Source: Mallotus nudiflorus (taxonomy: Eukaryota; Streptophyta; Magnoliopsida; Malpighiales; Euphorbiaceae). Taken from it: a stretch of DNA of 64,000 nt. The stretch lies in the NCBI GenBank assembly GCA_947683625.1, contig CANTUR010000279.1, forward strand, positions 1,054,001 to 1,118,000. The letters are read 5' to 3'. A program made the translations under genes and the position numbers. A model generated the notes under the pieces. The model saw only the letters and a program-made list of their open reading frames with translations, was not told where the DNA came from and ran no database searches. The stretch's first letter is position 1; every line of letters begins with the position of its first letter. Shown here piece by piece: positions 34,292-46,358 of the stretch.

Positions 34292-35480
34292 ATGGCAAGA
34301 GGGTTCAATCTAGAAGCATTTGAGGCACGGTTGAAAGAAGAAGTAATGATAGAAACCCAAGCCATGATGAGAGAAATGATTGGAGAAATTGCTAAGCTTA
34401 TTAGAGAGAGTCAGCCAGCACAACCACCTAATGCACTACCAATTGATTTGGTGGATCTCGATGAGGAAATACCATTTAGAGGAAGGGAAGAAGATGATAT
34501 GACAGTGTTGGCCAATTTGATGAATCAAAGAAATGTTATCCCAACCGAAGATGTGGGTCAAACTAAGTGGGCTAAGAACATGACCAAGGTGATGAACTAG
34601 ATGCAGGTGATGATGAAGGAGAAGGGTATGGTCGCTCTTCTAGATTATGATATGAATTTGGAAAAGGGTGATGAACCATTGCCTCATAAGTTTAAATTCC
34701 CAAACATTAAGAAGCATACTAGTGCTGAGGATCCCCATTTGCATTTGAAATAGTATGTGACTTACATGAAGGCTACCGAACTAACTGAGAGCCAAATTAT
34801 CAAGCAGTTCCCTATTTCATTAGAAGGGGCACCAATCCGTTGGTATTACACCTTGGAACCATATGTTCAGTCAGATTGGAAGGAATTATGTGTCGCTTTT
34901 ATCAACCAATACAGTCTTAATGTTCAACTAGAGGTGTCCCTGAGAGATCTACAAAATACCAAACAAAACTTTAACGAGCCTTTTACTGACTACCTGACTT
35001 GTTGGAGGGGAAAGTTGTCCTTAATGAGGCATAGACCTGCTGAGTCCGACCAGTTAGTCTTGGTAATAGAAGGGTGTGTTCTAGCATTGTCTAGGAAATT
35101 GAGGGATTTGGGAATCAAGAACTTTGAAGAATTGTACATATTTGGGGTCCAGAAGGAGTCGAATTTGGCTCACGAGAAGAAATTCTTTTGAAGAGGATCT
35201 GGGGGCAAAGAGGGGGCCAGCTCAAGCAGTAATGTTCAAATTCATGCCATTTGACCACCAAATAATAATGTACAAGTCAGTGCAGTCAGACAGCCTTGAA
35301 GATTTTCAAATCTGGACGTCCTATGTGCAATGTCCTTGATAAGCTTATTGAGAAGAACCTGCTATGGCCTTTACCTTAATAGTAACCCTTGCTTGGAGCT
35401 AACCCAAAACTTTTTTGTAAATTTCATCAAACCATCAGACATGATACAAATAGATATGCCTAGTTAAAGCATGAAATCCA
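34292..35480 (+). pseudogene. Tat gag (broken)
   Basis: An ATG at 34292 (MARGFNLEAFEARLKEEV) opens one frame that runs to 35191 with stops at 34598 (MN*MQ) and 34751 (LK*YVT). Both stops are where Gln is expected. Capsid motifs follow in order: HKFKFPNIKKHTSAEDPHLH, YMKATELTESQIIKQFPISL, PIRWYYTLEP, WKELCVAFINQYSLNVQLEV and YIFGVQKESNLA. After a stop at 35189 and a frame change, a decayed zinc knuckle CKFHQTIRHDTNRY (final Cys replaced) occurs near 35416. Gag would assemble particles around the RNA. Confidence 0.88.
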
Positions 35481-35589
35481 AAACTTAATAGACTCAGGCA
35501 AAATTACCGACCCAGAAAACAGAAAACCAAACACACAAACTAACCCATTACCCAACTACCGAAATGTACCACCACTAAAACCACCTGTT

Positions 35590-36505
35590 ATGATAGTCAA
35601 CTCTGGCTTAATAGAAGAGCAAGTCCTAAAATCCTTCATTGACATCTCCCACAATTCCCTAAAAACCAAACTTGAAAATCTGAAACCAAACAAACAACCC
35701 ATGGAGCTACAGGTACAAGTCTTGGACATATGGAGTTCCGATGATGAAAGCAAAGAACAAGTTGACCTGTGGGACAACGAGGGGTATGAGCCAAGTCAGT
35801 CAGTGGGGAAGGTCAAAGAAAAGAAAGAGGAACCTAAGGTTATCAAGTCTGAACCCAAAAAGGTAGGAGGTGCACAAAAGGGAAACGAGATAGAAAAAAG
35901 CAAAGAGACCATTGCTAGTGTTTAAGAATTACTTATGCATTCTAGGGATCATAGGGAAGCCCTGGTTCTAGCACTAGATCAGAAAAAGATTTCCACTAAT
36001 TCTACTCCAGAGCAGATGGTCTAATCACTAATGGAAATCCCTCAACGAATGATAACATTTTCCAATGATGATCTGCCTCTAGAAGGGAGGGATCACCACA
36101 AAGCTCTATTTATCAAAGCCGAGGTGAAAGGGAAGACGATGTGCTGTGTGATGGTCGACAATAGTTTTACCATCAATGTGTGTTCATTGAAGATTCTACC
36201 AAAGCCAGGGTTGACGGTGGCTGACTTAAAGCCTTATGAGGTAGTTATCAAGACTTATGATGACACCAAAAGGTCCGTGGAAGGAACCTTCAGGGCATTG
36301 CTTAAAATAGGACCTATAGAAGTCTAGGTTGACCTGCATGTGATTGACATCCTGATGACATTTGCCATTTTATTAGGGAGGCTATGGTTTTACCCTTTAG
36401 GTGGTGTTCCATCCACTGTTCATTAGAAGATTAAATTTCCACATGAAGGAAGGGTTGTCACCATCTCAACTGAAACTGAAGTCACCATAGCTGCACTCCC
36501 TTAGC
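35590..36505 (+). pseudogene. Tat protease region (broken, active site altered)
   Basis: One frame from 35590 covers a charged linker (KVKEKKEEPKVIKSEPKK). After stops at about 35923 and 36022 comes the protease: MITFSNDDLPLEGRDHHKAL, then CCVMVDNSFTINVCSL, TYDDTKRSVEGTF, KIGPIEV, and after a stop IDILMTFAILLGRLWFYPLG and FPHEGRVVTIS. In this lineage the catalytic loop usually reads DNG; here it is DNS. The enzyme would mature Gag-Pol. Confidence 0.82.
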
Positions 36506-38694
36506 CTTAGTTTTGAAGTTTGTGTAATCTATGAGGATGAGATGGATGAAAAGGTTTTGAGAATGATGCGTAATAAGAAATTTTTTCCTGGTATGGGATT
36601 GGGGAAGAATCAGGGTGGACCTTCAGAGTTTATGGGAAATAAAGTACCTATTTTGAAGCACGAGTTAGGATTTAAAGAGGCTGATGGAGCCGGGGAAGAG
36701 ATAAGTGTGTAAGAGCAGTCTAAAGAAAAGGACAAGGAGGCCATGGCTGGAAAGGAAACTCTGTGTGAAATCTTTGTAAAGGAAGGCATTGGGCACCCAT
36801 ACAACGGGACTCCATAACCTCTCCTGATGGCTGGGGAAGTTATCCTGGGATTCAAATTTTTTATTAAAATTATGAACAAAGTCAAGGGAGTCGCTATTGA
36901 AAAAGCCTCTACTGAGGAGCTGGTACTGGCTGAAAAGGAGTTTAAAGAGGATAAAGCTACCTCGAAGCAAAAAGGCATTAATGACCAGAGTAAAGACCTT
37001 GACTTTGAAACCTATGTCCTCAACTCTATCATAGATACCTTTTATAATGACTTTGATGTTTATATTGCTTCTTTGTTTGAGACTGATGATCTTTTCTTTT
37101 CAAAAGTGAATGCAATGAAATCTGAGTTTGCTTATTTATGTGATGTGTTTCCTAATGGTTATTCTATTTGTGATGATTATTTCTTGCATGTGTTTGACAT
37201 TAATTCCACGCAAACTAAGTCATTTAATTTAGGCACAGATGATAATCCTAAAAATATATTGCTGGCTTCTAGTTTAACTCATGATGAGAGAGAAAAAATG
37301 AAAGAAATCTTGAAAAAGAGACAGAAAGTATTTACTTGGGGTTATGAAGACATGCCCGGAATTGACAGAGAGATCTTCGAACACAAAATCCCCACATATC
37401 CTCACATAGCACCAATAAAGCAAATGCAAAGAAGGTTAAGACCAGAATGGGCTCTCTTAGTCAAAGAAGAGGTCAAAAAGCAGCTGAAGGCAAAGTTTAT
37501 AGAAGTGGTAAAAGACACTCGGTGGTTAGCAAATATAGTTCATGTTCCTAAAAAGGATGGAAGGGTCAGAGTGTGTGTGGACTACTGAGATCTAAATAAA
37601 GTCTGCCCCAAGGATGACTTCCTGCTACCACATATCGATACATTAATTGATACTGCAGCTTCCAATGCAATGTAATCTTTCATGGATGGATTTTCGGGGT
37701 ACAATTAGATCATGATGGCAGTAATAGATAAATTGAAGACATCTTTCATCATGGAATGGGGCGTGTACTATTATCGAGTAATGCCTTTCAGGTTGAAGAA
37801 TGCGGGAGCCACTTATTAGAGGATGGTAACTGCCTTGCTGCATGACAAGATCCATAAAGAGGTGGAAGTGTATGTGGATGATATGATGGTGAAGTCGACA
37901 ACTAAGGAAGGGCATTTCAAAGCACTAGACAAGTTTCTAGCTAGGGCAGAAAGGTATAATCTCTGGTTGAACCTGAAGAAGTGTGTTTTTAGGGTCATAT
38001 CTGGGAAATTGCTGGGACACATTATTAGCTAGAAAGGAATAGAGGTGGATCTAGATAAGATCAGAGCAATCAGGGATATGCCTTCACCAAAGAATGAAAA
38101 AGAGGTCCAAGGGTTTCTGGGGTGTTTACAGTATATCAGCAGATTTATAGCCGAATTGACTGCCGTCTACAATCCTATATTTAAGCTCCTAAAGAAAGAC
38201 TAACCTATTGTGTGTGACAAAAGATGTCAACAAGCCTTTGAAGCTATCAAGGGTTATCTGATGAATCCTCCTATTTTATAACCACCGAGATCGGTTAAAG
38301 CCTTGACCTTGTATCTAGTAATTGAGGAGGATGCAATAGGGGCAATGCTAGCATAAGAAGGTGAAAAGAAGATATAACATGTCGTGTGTTATCTGAGTAA
38401 GAAGCTTCTGCCCTATGAAACCACTTACAACCTAGTGGAGAAAACGTCCCTAGCAATAATTTAGGCGACAAAAAAACTCCAACACTATTTTTAGTCTTAT
38501 AAAGTGCAAGTGGTTTCTAAACACGATCCCCTCAAGTATCTCTAACAGACCCCGTCTCTTATAGGAAAATTGGCCAAATGGCTCATTTTACTCATGGAGT
38601 TTGACATAGAGTATATAGCCAAAAAGACGGTGAAAGGAAGAGCAGTAGCAGACTTCTTGGCACAAAGCCAGTGGATGACAACCAAGAATAGAAG
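36506..38694 (+). pseudogene. Tat reverse transcriptase and RNaseH (broken)
   Basis: A G-patch-like FFPGMGLGKNQGG near 36582 precedes a 253-codon open segment (36827-37588). It ends in the RT start VKKQLKAKFIEVVKDTRWLA and HVPKKDGRVRVCVDY, then a stop where Arg is expected. RT continues with DLNKVCPKDDFLLPHIDTLI, FMDGFSGYN, VMPFRLKNAGATY and the intact catalytic EVYVDDMMVK at 37871. RNaseH follows (LTLYLVIEEDAIGAMLA, CYLSKKLLPYETTYN, DIEYIAKKTVKGRAVADFL). More than ten stops, mostly at Gln or Trp positions, inactivate it. Confidence 0.9.
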
Positions 38695-39339
38695 TTGGAG
38701 TTTCCTAATAAACATCTAAAGGCAATAGAGATACAAGGTTGGGAAATGTACTTTGATGGAGTTGTCAATAACAAAGGGGCAGGAATAGGGGTAATTTTGG
38801 TTATGCCAGAAGGAGAAATGATCCCGATGGCAAAAAGACTTGAGTTTGAAGCAACTAATAACCAAGTAGAATACAAGGCCTACATTTTTGGTTTAGAGGC
38901 ATTACGCAGCGCGGGGGTAGAGAATGTTATTGTTTACAGAGATTCCATGCTAGTTATAAAATAAGCCACCAAAGAATGGGAGATAAAGGAAGACAGATTA
39001 CGGCTATACTGGGAATACCTAGCCACTGTCCTATGCTCCTTTACTCAGTGTAAATTTGTCCATTTACCAAGGGAAGGAAACCAAGTAGCTGATGCCTTAG
39101 CTACACTAGCCTCTATGTGGGAAAGTGGGAAGCAACCGGAAGCCAGGCCCTTAATTCTTATGAAATCTTAAGTCCTCTGTTACGAAGAGGTGAGAGTGAC
39201 GCTAGTTGATGCTATCGAGAAACCTTAGTTCTATGATATACAAAGGTATTTGGAAACTGCGCAGTTTCCTAATGACGCTGATAAGAAAGAAAGAATATCC
39301 CTACAAGTATTGTCTCGATAGTTCATAAGTCACAATAAG
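38695..39339 (+). pseudogene. Tat archaeal-type second RNaseH
   Basis: After a frame shift, the frame at 38695-38964 is open: GWEMYFDGVVNNKGAGIGVI, LEFEATNNQVEYKAYIFGLE, then NVIVYRDSMLVIK. After a stop at a Gln position it gives REGNQVADALATLASMWES. The DG(D), E, D(S), D pattern is that of archaeal-type RNase H, whose presence beside the ordinary RNaseH marks the Tat lineage. It would remove RNA from RNA-DNA hybrids. A linker to the integrase follows. Confidence 0.85.
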
Positions 39340-40468
39340 ATGTTACACAAAAGAATGCCAGTCGGGGTACACCTCAGGTGTGTCGATAAGGATGAAGCCC
39401 AGAAGCTTATGGAAGTGATTCATGAAGGGGTGTGTGGGCCACATATGAATGGGATTGTCTTGGCAAAGAAAATAGCCCGCCAGGGGTACTTTTGGCTCAC
39501 CATAGAGGCAGATTATATTAGATTTGTAAAGAAATGTCACAATTGCCAAACCTATGGTGATGTTAGCCACCTACCGTCCATGGAGCTCCAGGGAATGACT
39601 TCTCCTTGGCCATTTGCTGTATAGGGGATTGACATCATAGGAGAGATAAGGCCAAAAGTAACTAATGGCCATCGGTATGTCATTGTGGCTATCGACTACT
39701 TCTCTAAATGGGTTGAGGCTGAGTCTTATGCTACAGTAGGGTCGAAGCAAATGTCGAGGTTCATCGAAAAGAACATATTTTGCAGATATGGTTTGTCGCA
39801 CCACATAGTTACAAACAATGGTATTCAATTTTGAGCAGAAACAACCACACTACTGAAAGACTATAAGATTGAGCACCACAGGTCATCTTCGTATAGGCCA
39901 CAGGCAAATAGGGCGGTGGAAGCAGTAAATAAGAATGTAAAAAAGATCCTAGCCAAGATGTTGGAAAATTATTGAGATTAGGTCGATTACTTATAATTCA
40001 CATTGTGGGGGTACCAAACCACTGCTAGAACTTCAACAGGAGTCACTCCGTACTCTTTGGTTTATGGGTGTGAGGCCGTCTTGCCAGTAGAGGTTGAGAT
40101 AAGGTCATTGAGAGTCCTTTTAGAATATAAACCCCTTGAGTATCAGTGGGTCAAAATTCGGTTGGCTCAGTTGACATTGCTGGATGAAAAAAGGATGAAG
40201 GCTATGTATCATTCTCAGCTGTATTAGAAAGAATAGCCCAGGCCTACAATAAGAAGATCAAGCCATGAAGATTCGAGAAGGGGATTTGGTATTGAAACTT
40301 TTAAGATTGGTCATGATCGACCCTCGAGGGAAGTTTAAGCCCAACTGGGAGGAACCGTATATGGTAAAGAAGTTATTTTTGAAAAGCGCTGCCATTTTGT
40401 CTGACATGGAGGGAAATGAGTTCAAAGAACCTATCAACCTAGACAAGCTCAAGAAATACTTTCTATAA
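39340..40468 (+). pseudogene. Tat integrase (broken)
   Basis: HHCC region: VIHEGVCGPHMNG, GYFWLTIEADYIRFVKKCHN, CQTYGD. Core: GIDIIGEI (first Asp at 39631) and YVIVAIDYFSKWVEAESYA. The second acidic position is Asn (IVTNNGIQF, near 39814). NRAVEAVNKNVK keeps the Glu. GYQTTARTSTGVTPYSLVYG and the C-terminal RGKFKPNWEEPYMVKK follow, ending at 40468. Stops at 39622 and 39832 and a frame change near 40240 break it, so this copy cannot integrate. Confidence 0.88.
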
Positions 40469-42506
40469 AAAAGTCTCACTAGAGAGAAAACCTCAAAAAG
40501 GGGCTGTTTAGGCAAAAGTTAGAGCCTAAAAAGAAAAAAAGAAAAGAAAAAGGTCCTGCTGGATCAAAAACCTTAAAAGAGGCAGTCCAAGAAAAAGTTA
40601 AGGACATGTAAAAGGAGAGATAATTAGTTAGAAAACTTGCAAGGGCAAGCCAATTAATAATATGAGATGTACCAAAAGTGAAATGTATATATGTTTTGTG
40701 CTTAAATGAAATGAAATGGATTGCTTTAATTATTGTTAAACATTGCATAAAATGTCCATTACAAGTCGCTTAACTAGTACAAAAGGAAAATTACTTCTGA
40801 CAAAAGGGGAAATGACGACTTCATTTCATAAGCTAATTTTATTTTCTCTTCTTTTGTTGCCTACCCTGTGAACTCGACATTTATAACTCTCTTGTCCTTT
40901 TGTATTTAATAAATTCATCTCTTTCTTTCTACTGCAAAAAAACCCATGCTTTGTAATGATTATCAGTAGTCTGATCTCCGTCGTAGCTTAAATTGCTTTC
41001 GATGACTCTTTAAGGCCAAGTTGCCACTAGGTGGTCTAGAAAATTTTGAGAAAGGGGCCCTGGCTCGAACTCATGAACAAGCTCCACGATCAGTTGTTTA
41101 TGACCGTATTGGCGACATAGGTGGGTTGGATTATAGAAAGTGGCAAAATGGAGACCGACAACTGGGACACAATATGTTAAAGAGCGAATGGTCATATGCT
41201 GCAACCCCCACCAGGGGCACATCCAGTGGATCAGTATATCAGGGAATGTCAATAACCAGTTGTGAATGTCTACAGGAATTGGATGTAGCTTTCTTATTCG
41301 GTAATGCTTTGCTTTATAGCGTCTGATGTCTTAAGGAGGTCCAATTTGGCCCAACTTTTCATAAAACCACATTTGCAGGTTTGCAAATAATTAGACGTAG
41401 ATAGTATGACCGTTGGAAGTTAGAAAGGGACAATGAGAAGTTTACCTCCAATAACAATGGACTTCCTGAGAATCTTCGTGTCTTCATGAAGTCGTCCAAT
41501 CTGATGATAATGTCTGTTAAGATGAGAGGGAAAGGATTGAACCCTAACTCCACCTGATCAAGGATGGAAAGGATCTTTGAATTGTAGTGTCATGAGGAAG
41601 AAACCAGTAGAAATTAAGCATACAAGCAGAGGGCCATCATGCGGGGCCAATAAGTTTCTTCTTTGTCCACATTCGTGGTGACCTCGAGAAAAGATTTTAG
41701 CTTGATTTCTAAGATGAGGATACAGTGAAGAGAAGAGAATACCAGGGTGGAAGATTAAATATACGTGCCAGTTGTTGCTGAATGGAGTGAGAATCTAGGT
41801 CTTCTAGGTCAGGAATTGCAAGTCGGCAAGCAAAATCCATATGATGGCTGAGAATTGCCTCGAATTCCTCTGGCAGGGGACATATTTCTATTGTGTTGAA
41901 TCGGAAAACATGTTTATGGGGATCCCAAAATTGAACTATGGCATGGAGAAAAGGGAAGTTGATTCTCCTAGTATGGAGGTTGAAATGGTTCTAATCTAGT
42001 CCAAGATTTATTGTCTAGACATTTCAAGATCAGTTGTAGTAGCCTCAAGCTCCGTTTAGTCATGATTATAACTTTTAGAGGTGCTTAGAGAGAGAAATAG
42101 GAGGTTAGGGATGAAGAGAACTCAAAAAGTGGGCTGAACATAGGAATGTGGTTTTTTAAAGGGGCAGGACCGCCTGCTGTTGAGGCGATCACCTCATTGA
42201 TGAGACGCTGCCTCAGCAATAAGAGGCGATTGCCTCTTCATCAAAAGTCAATGAGGCGATCGCCTCATTAGCTATGTGGGCCGTTACACTTCTTTGAATC
42301 GCGCAGTCTAAATAGGTGCAAGTCATAATATAGTGGGGCAAATACATATGTAATCATTGAAACTATCTCATATATAAAGAATGAAGAGATAAATGAATTT
42401 AATTAAGGAGAATGATGAGTTCTACAAATAGTCTATTGATAAATCAATAACAAAAGAGAATATGTGTTCATTGTTCAAAGACTACATAAGTTTTAACCCC
42501 TGTACT
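40469..42506. other. Non-coding Tat interval between integrase and antisense gene
   Basis: No known domain. A plus-strand open frame at 41021-41326 (101 codons, MPLGGLENFEKGALARTH start) has no recognisable motif and is probably chance. A palindrome cluster lies at 42168-42275. Confidence 0.6.
42168..42275. repeat. GCGATCGC palindrome cluster, Tat internal (third)
   Basis: TGAGGCGATCACCTCAT, TGAGACGCTGCCTCA, GAGGCGATTGCCTC and ATGAGGCGATCGCCTCAT occur in about 100 bp, each a perfect or near-perfect inverted repeat of the same core. Confidence 0.9.
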
Positions 42507-45065
42507 TCAAGCATCTAACCTGGTACCCTCAGGGTCATCCCCTCCTCTAGTGTCGCTGCCACTCCTGTCTTCATCCTTATCATCCTCATCAATTTGAAAC
42601 ATATTAATTTGACACTCGAGGGTGGTGATCCTCACCCTACTGGCCACGTCTCGATCCTGTTCAGACAAGTCACAGGTTAGTAAACCATGCAAGCATGCAT
42701 ACATGTAGAGAATAAAGAGATTTTTACCCTCCACTGCTGGGTGATCTCCAGCATGTAGTCTCTTTGGGCCTCTATCGTGTGATACATATATAGGCCTTGC
42801 TCCAAAGGAATCTGTAATATTGAAATAAATATTAAAACTAAAATTTGGTTTGAGATTCACAATGAAAGTAGGTCAAAAAAAAGAGAGCTCATATGAGTAG
42901 TACCACCAGGGGTGCAGGTCCTCGTCCTACGTCAAGAACTGATGCGATAACTCTCCAGGAGGAACCTAACATCGGGCTAGTTGGTCGGGGACATGAATAA
43001 AGCTGCTTGGGATGAACTCAGAATGGGGGTAGTAATTAGCTCGACTTGCTTGCCAGTCATAGAAGTCTCCTCCCTGCTTGGATCCAGTCGATGCCTCAAG
43101 GGCTCTCTCTCTGTACTCGGGACCTAACCAAGGCTACGAGTCTAGCAGGTGTAGCCTGAAGACAAATACAAAAGAAACGTGTTGAGAATGCAATCAATTC
43201 TCAAGGTGAGGAAAGTCGATAAGGACATACCTTAGACGTAGAAGCAGCCCGGAAGGGGACTATCAACAGAAGGTGGGTGCAGATGAACTCCATATATCAA
43301 CTCTTCACATGAACTATTTAACCCACAGCTGGTGAGTCCGTGACAACTTGAGCAAGGTCGTTGCCCTCCAGCTCATGAGCCCAAAGCATGTTGTCAGGAG
43401 GAGACCTGGGGATGCGCCTCACTCTAACGCCTACCCTCCTATTCAAGACCCGCTCCCCCAAATACCAATACCCAGGGCCACAGAGGAGTGCCCTCTTCTA
43501 GGCTAAGGGCCTAAAGCAAGTCATCTCAATGGTCAAGTGTCCTCAGGCCCCCACAAGTCATTCTAGATTAGCAAAAAAGGGAGATGTCAATATGTAAGTG
43601 GGTTGAATATGCATAATTTACTAATAAGAAAGGTTGTGCTTTATAGGTACCACATCCTATGTCAGAGAGTTTAGATACTATCTATGGATGTGAACTCACA
43701 CAAGGTGCCTCTTCACAATACGGCTAGCACCCCACCTACTGAGGGTCAGGAAGTGATCTCCCATTCGTGTGACACTAACAAGTAGCTCTAGCTCTAGAGC
43801 CCAGACCTGGAAAAATAAAACAAGAGAAGTTGAAGGAAACTGATGTAAATAATGAAGGTCAGAATAAGATAGGGAAAAATAGGATCATGATGTACCAGAA
43901 CAACATGCCAGAAGTTATAGAATTTCCTAGCCCCTCAAACTACCTCGTCCATACTCCAGTACAAGTATGCCAGAGCACAGCTACCCTAATTGAATGTGGG
44001 AACCTGGTTAAGATCCCAAAAAGCTAGCAGGAACATCAGGTCGATGGAGCTGGTGGTGTCAGTAAAGAAGGTGGTACCGAGTAGATAGAGCAAGAAAGCC
44101 CTCACCACCTGGTCAATCTCATGGGGTGTAATCATCGTCGCAGCCCGCTCTTGGGTATAGAAACTCATGATGGAGTCCAACTTAAGGGTATGAGTCCCCT
44201 TCATGTCAGGAGTCATCGCCAAAAGTCAATCGACGTATGTAGCCTTATCTAGAGATAGCTGATGTAGACTTGCATTAAAAGGGAAAGCGTCCTCGGCATA
44301 GGCAATCCCTGTGATGGCGTGCATCGGCTGATAGTCTGTGTGTCCCTGCTCAAAAGGAAGTGAGAGTACGAAGTCCTTAAACCCCGTCTCTTGAATCTAA
44401 TCCCTCTACTCATTAGTCAGCTCATTGTGGAAAACCCGAGCTCTATGGAAATTCCCGGCACCCTTGAATGTATGAGCGTCATGCTGTAAACGAAGAGATA
44501 GGGAAGTGAAATTTATGCATTTTATGGTTTTGGAAAGAAATTTAGAATGAACGGACATGCAAATAGTGCAGTTCGCTTTGTTGATGAAGTGATCAACTCA
44601 CTATAAAGGTGATCGCCTCATCACAGAGGCAATCGCCCCATTGAAGAGGCGATTGGCTCTTTAAAAGGACAATAGGCAGTTGACTCTTCATAGAAGCCGA
44701 TCTTCTCATTGATGAGGTGATTGCCTAATCAATGAGATGATTGCCTCATCGAAGAGGCGATAGCCTCTGTGAGGCGCAGATGGGGACAATTTTTAATTTT
44801 TGGCAATTAAAACACAAATTTCATGTTTGTTTAATTAAATAATGCCTTAGAATGATAATTATGCAAGATTGATCACTGATCCAACATGATTTTACAGGAA
44901 ATTTTAGGTACTAACCTCTACAGATGTAGACGAGCAAATATGGGACCCTAAGTCTGCCAGAAGAGGAATCGAGTCTCCTCGGGTCAATCCTAGACTCCTA
45001 GAAGCGCTAATAAAAGGTAGGATATAATCCCACTTCGGCACAGGGGGTGTTCTCTCATTCTCCAT
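42507..45065 (-). pseudogene. Antisense plant-mobile-domain-like gene with introns, inside Tat
   Basis: Exon 1 (45065-44916) is open for exactly 50 codons from MENERTPPVPKWDYIL and ends GAG/GTTAGTA. Exon 2 follows TTTACAG at 44483 and runs to 43944 (donor GAG/GTAGTT), with EQGHTDYQPMHAITGIAYAE, RAFLLYLLGTTFFTD and WGSCALAYLYWSMDE. Exon 3 starts at 43806 after TTTTTCCAG with VWALELELL. Later exons give YWYLGERVLNRR, IPRSPPDNM and, in the last (42656-42507), DRDVASRVRITTLE up to an acidic tail and TGA. The LLYLLG...WG..LAYLY pattern matches the plant mobile domain family, which Tat-lineage elements are known to carry. Three Gln-type stops lie in exon 2. Other exon limits are estimates. Confidence 0.75.
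44580..44785. repeat. GCGATCGC palindrome cluster, Tat internal (fourth)
   Basis: At least eight variants of TGAGGCGATTGCCTCAT lie in the first intron of the antisense gene, for example GGTGATCGCCTCATC, GAGGCAATCGCCCC, TGAGATGATTGCCTCATC and GAGGCGATAGCCTC. Confidence 0.85.
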
Positions 45066-45350
45066 TGATTGTAAAGAGAGGAAAGGTATAAGAGATATAG
45101 AAAGTACTGGAGGAGAGGAGAAAAGAAAAGAGAAAAGTGACAAAAAGTAAAAAGGGAGGAAGGATAAGGGAAAAAGGTATTTTTATAGTGGGCAAAGGTG
45201 TTAGGTTTCCCAAAAAAATAAAATAAAGAAAAATGATGAATGGAAAATGATGGTTATTGTCACATACTAGGAAGGCAGAATTCAAAGGTAGAGATTTTCG
45301 AGATGAAGTTTTGGCAAAGAATGGGCCAGGAAAACCCATGCCATTAACAA

Positions 45351-45790
45351 ACAAGGCTGTTTAGGTTTGAATCCCCAAAGCTCAAAGACAGGGCTGTTCG
45401 GGTTTGAATCCTCGAAGCTCAAAGACAGGGCTATTCGGGTTTGAATCCCCAAAGCTCAAAGATAGGGCTATTTGGGTTTGAATCCCTGAAGCTCAAAGAC
45501 AGGGCTATTCGAGTTTGAATCCCGAAGCTCAACGACATAGCTGTTCGGGTTTGAATCCTCGAAGCTCAAAGACATGGTTGTTCGGGTTTGAATCCCTGTA
45601 GCTCAAAGAGAGGGCTATTCAGGTTTAAATCCCCAAAGCTCAAAGACATGGCTATTCGAGTTTGAATCCCTGAAGCTCAAAGACAGGGCTATTTGGGTTT
45701 GAATCTGCGAAGCTCAAAGACAAGGTTGTTCGGGTTTGAATCTCCAAAGCTTAAAGATCAAAATGACTGTTCAGGTAGTATCCCCAAAGT
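45351..45790 (+). repeat. 37-bp tandem array, about 11.5 units
   Basis: Units of the form AAGCTCAAAGACAGGGCTGT followed by TCGGGTTTGAATCC repeat every 36-37 bp. They lie just upstream of the antisense gene's start and between it and the 3' LTR. Non-coding. Confidence 0.9.
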
Positions 45791-45799
45791 TGAAAATGA

Positions 45800-46230
45800 A
45801 TGACAACTGGGCCAGGAAAACCTGGAAGTCTATGTCCCCGGAGGAGTGATAATCGGACCAGGAAAATCTAAAAATCACATCCCCAGTGATGATCAGACCA
45901 GGAAAACCTGAGAATTAAGTTTCGTGAGTAGTGATGATCAGGCCAGGAAAACCCGAGAATCAAGTTTCAGTATTGTGTGGACCGGGACAAGAAAACTTGA
46001 GAATCAAGTTTCAGTATTATGAGGATAGGGCCAGGAAAACCCAAAAATCAAGTTCAGTGTTATGAGGACCGGGCTACGAAAACCCGAGAATCGAGTTTCA
46101 ATATTGTGAGAATCGGGCCAGGAAAACCAAGGTTAAGAGACTTTGAATACTTTGTCAAATATTAATGAGTGGCTAATCGAGCCAGGAAAACCTGAGGATA
46201 ATGATCACATTTTAGAATTGAAGGATACAT
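45800..46230 (+). repeat. 44-bp tandem array, about nine units
   Basis: Each unit carries GGGCCAGGAAAACC followed by a GAATCAAGTTTCAGTATT block; spacing is near 44 bp in the central copies. A single related GGGCCAGGAAAACCC also occurs before the 37-bp array at about 45324. Non-coding tail of Tat. Confidence 0.85.
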
Positions 46231-46340
46231 CTCTCGGGTGAGACCTGAGAGTCAGGTATATTCTTTTTATCTTATTGTTTGATTATTGTTGTGCATGTGA
46301 TTTTTTAAAAAAATTATCATTGCATGCATTTGGTTTTTCA

Positions 46341-46358
46341 AAAAATCAGGGGGCAAAC
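46341..46358 (+). promoter_or_regulatory. Polypurine tract of the Tat element
   Basis: AAAAATCAGGGGGCAAAC ends directly before the LTR start TGTAGACACCC. Confidence 0.85.

Noticed and set aside
36610..36978. Minus-strand 122-codon frame
   Set aside because: Shadow of the Tat pol linker, which has G-patch-like and RT motifs on the plus strand.
41021..41326. 101-codon frame between Tat integrase and the antisense gene
   Set aside because: No motif, no supporting start context and no second copy; kept only as a note in the interval entry.
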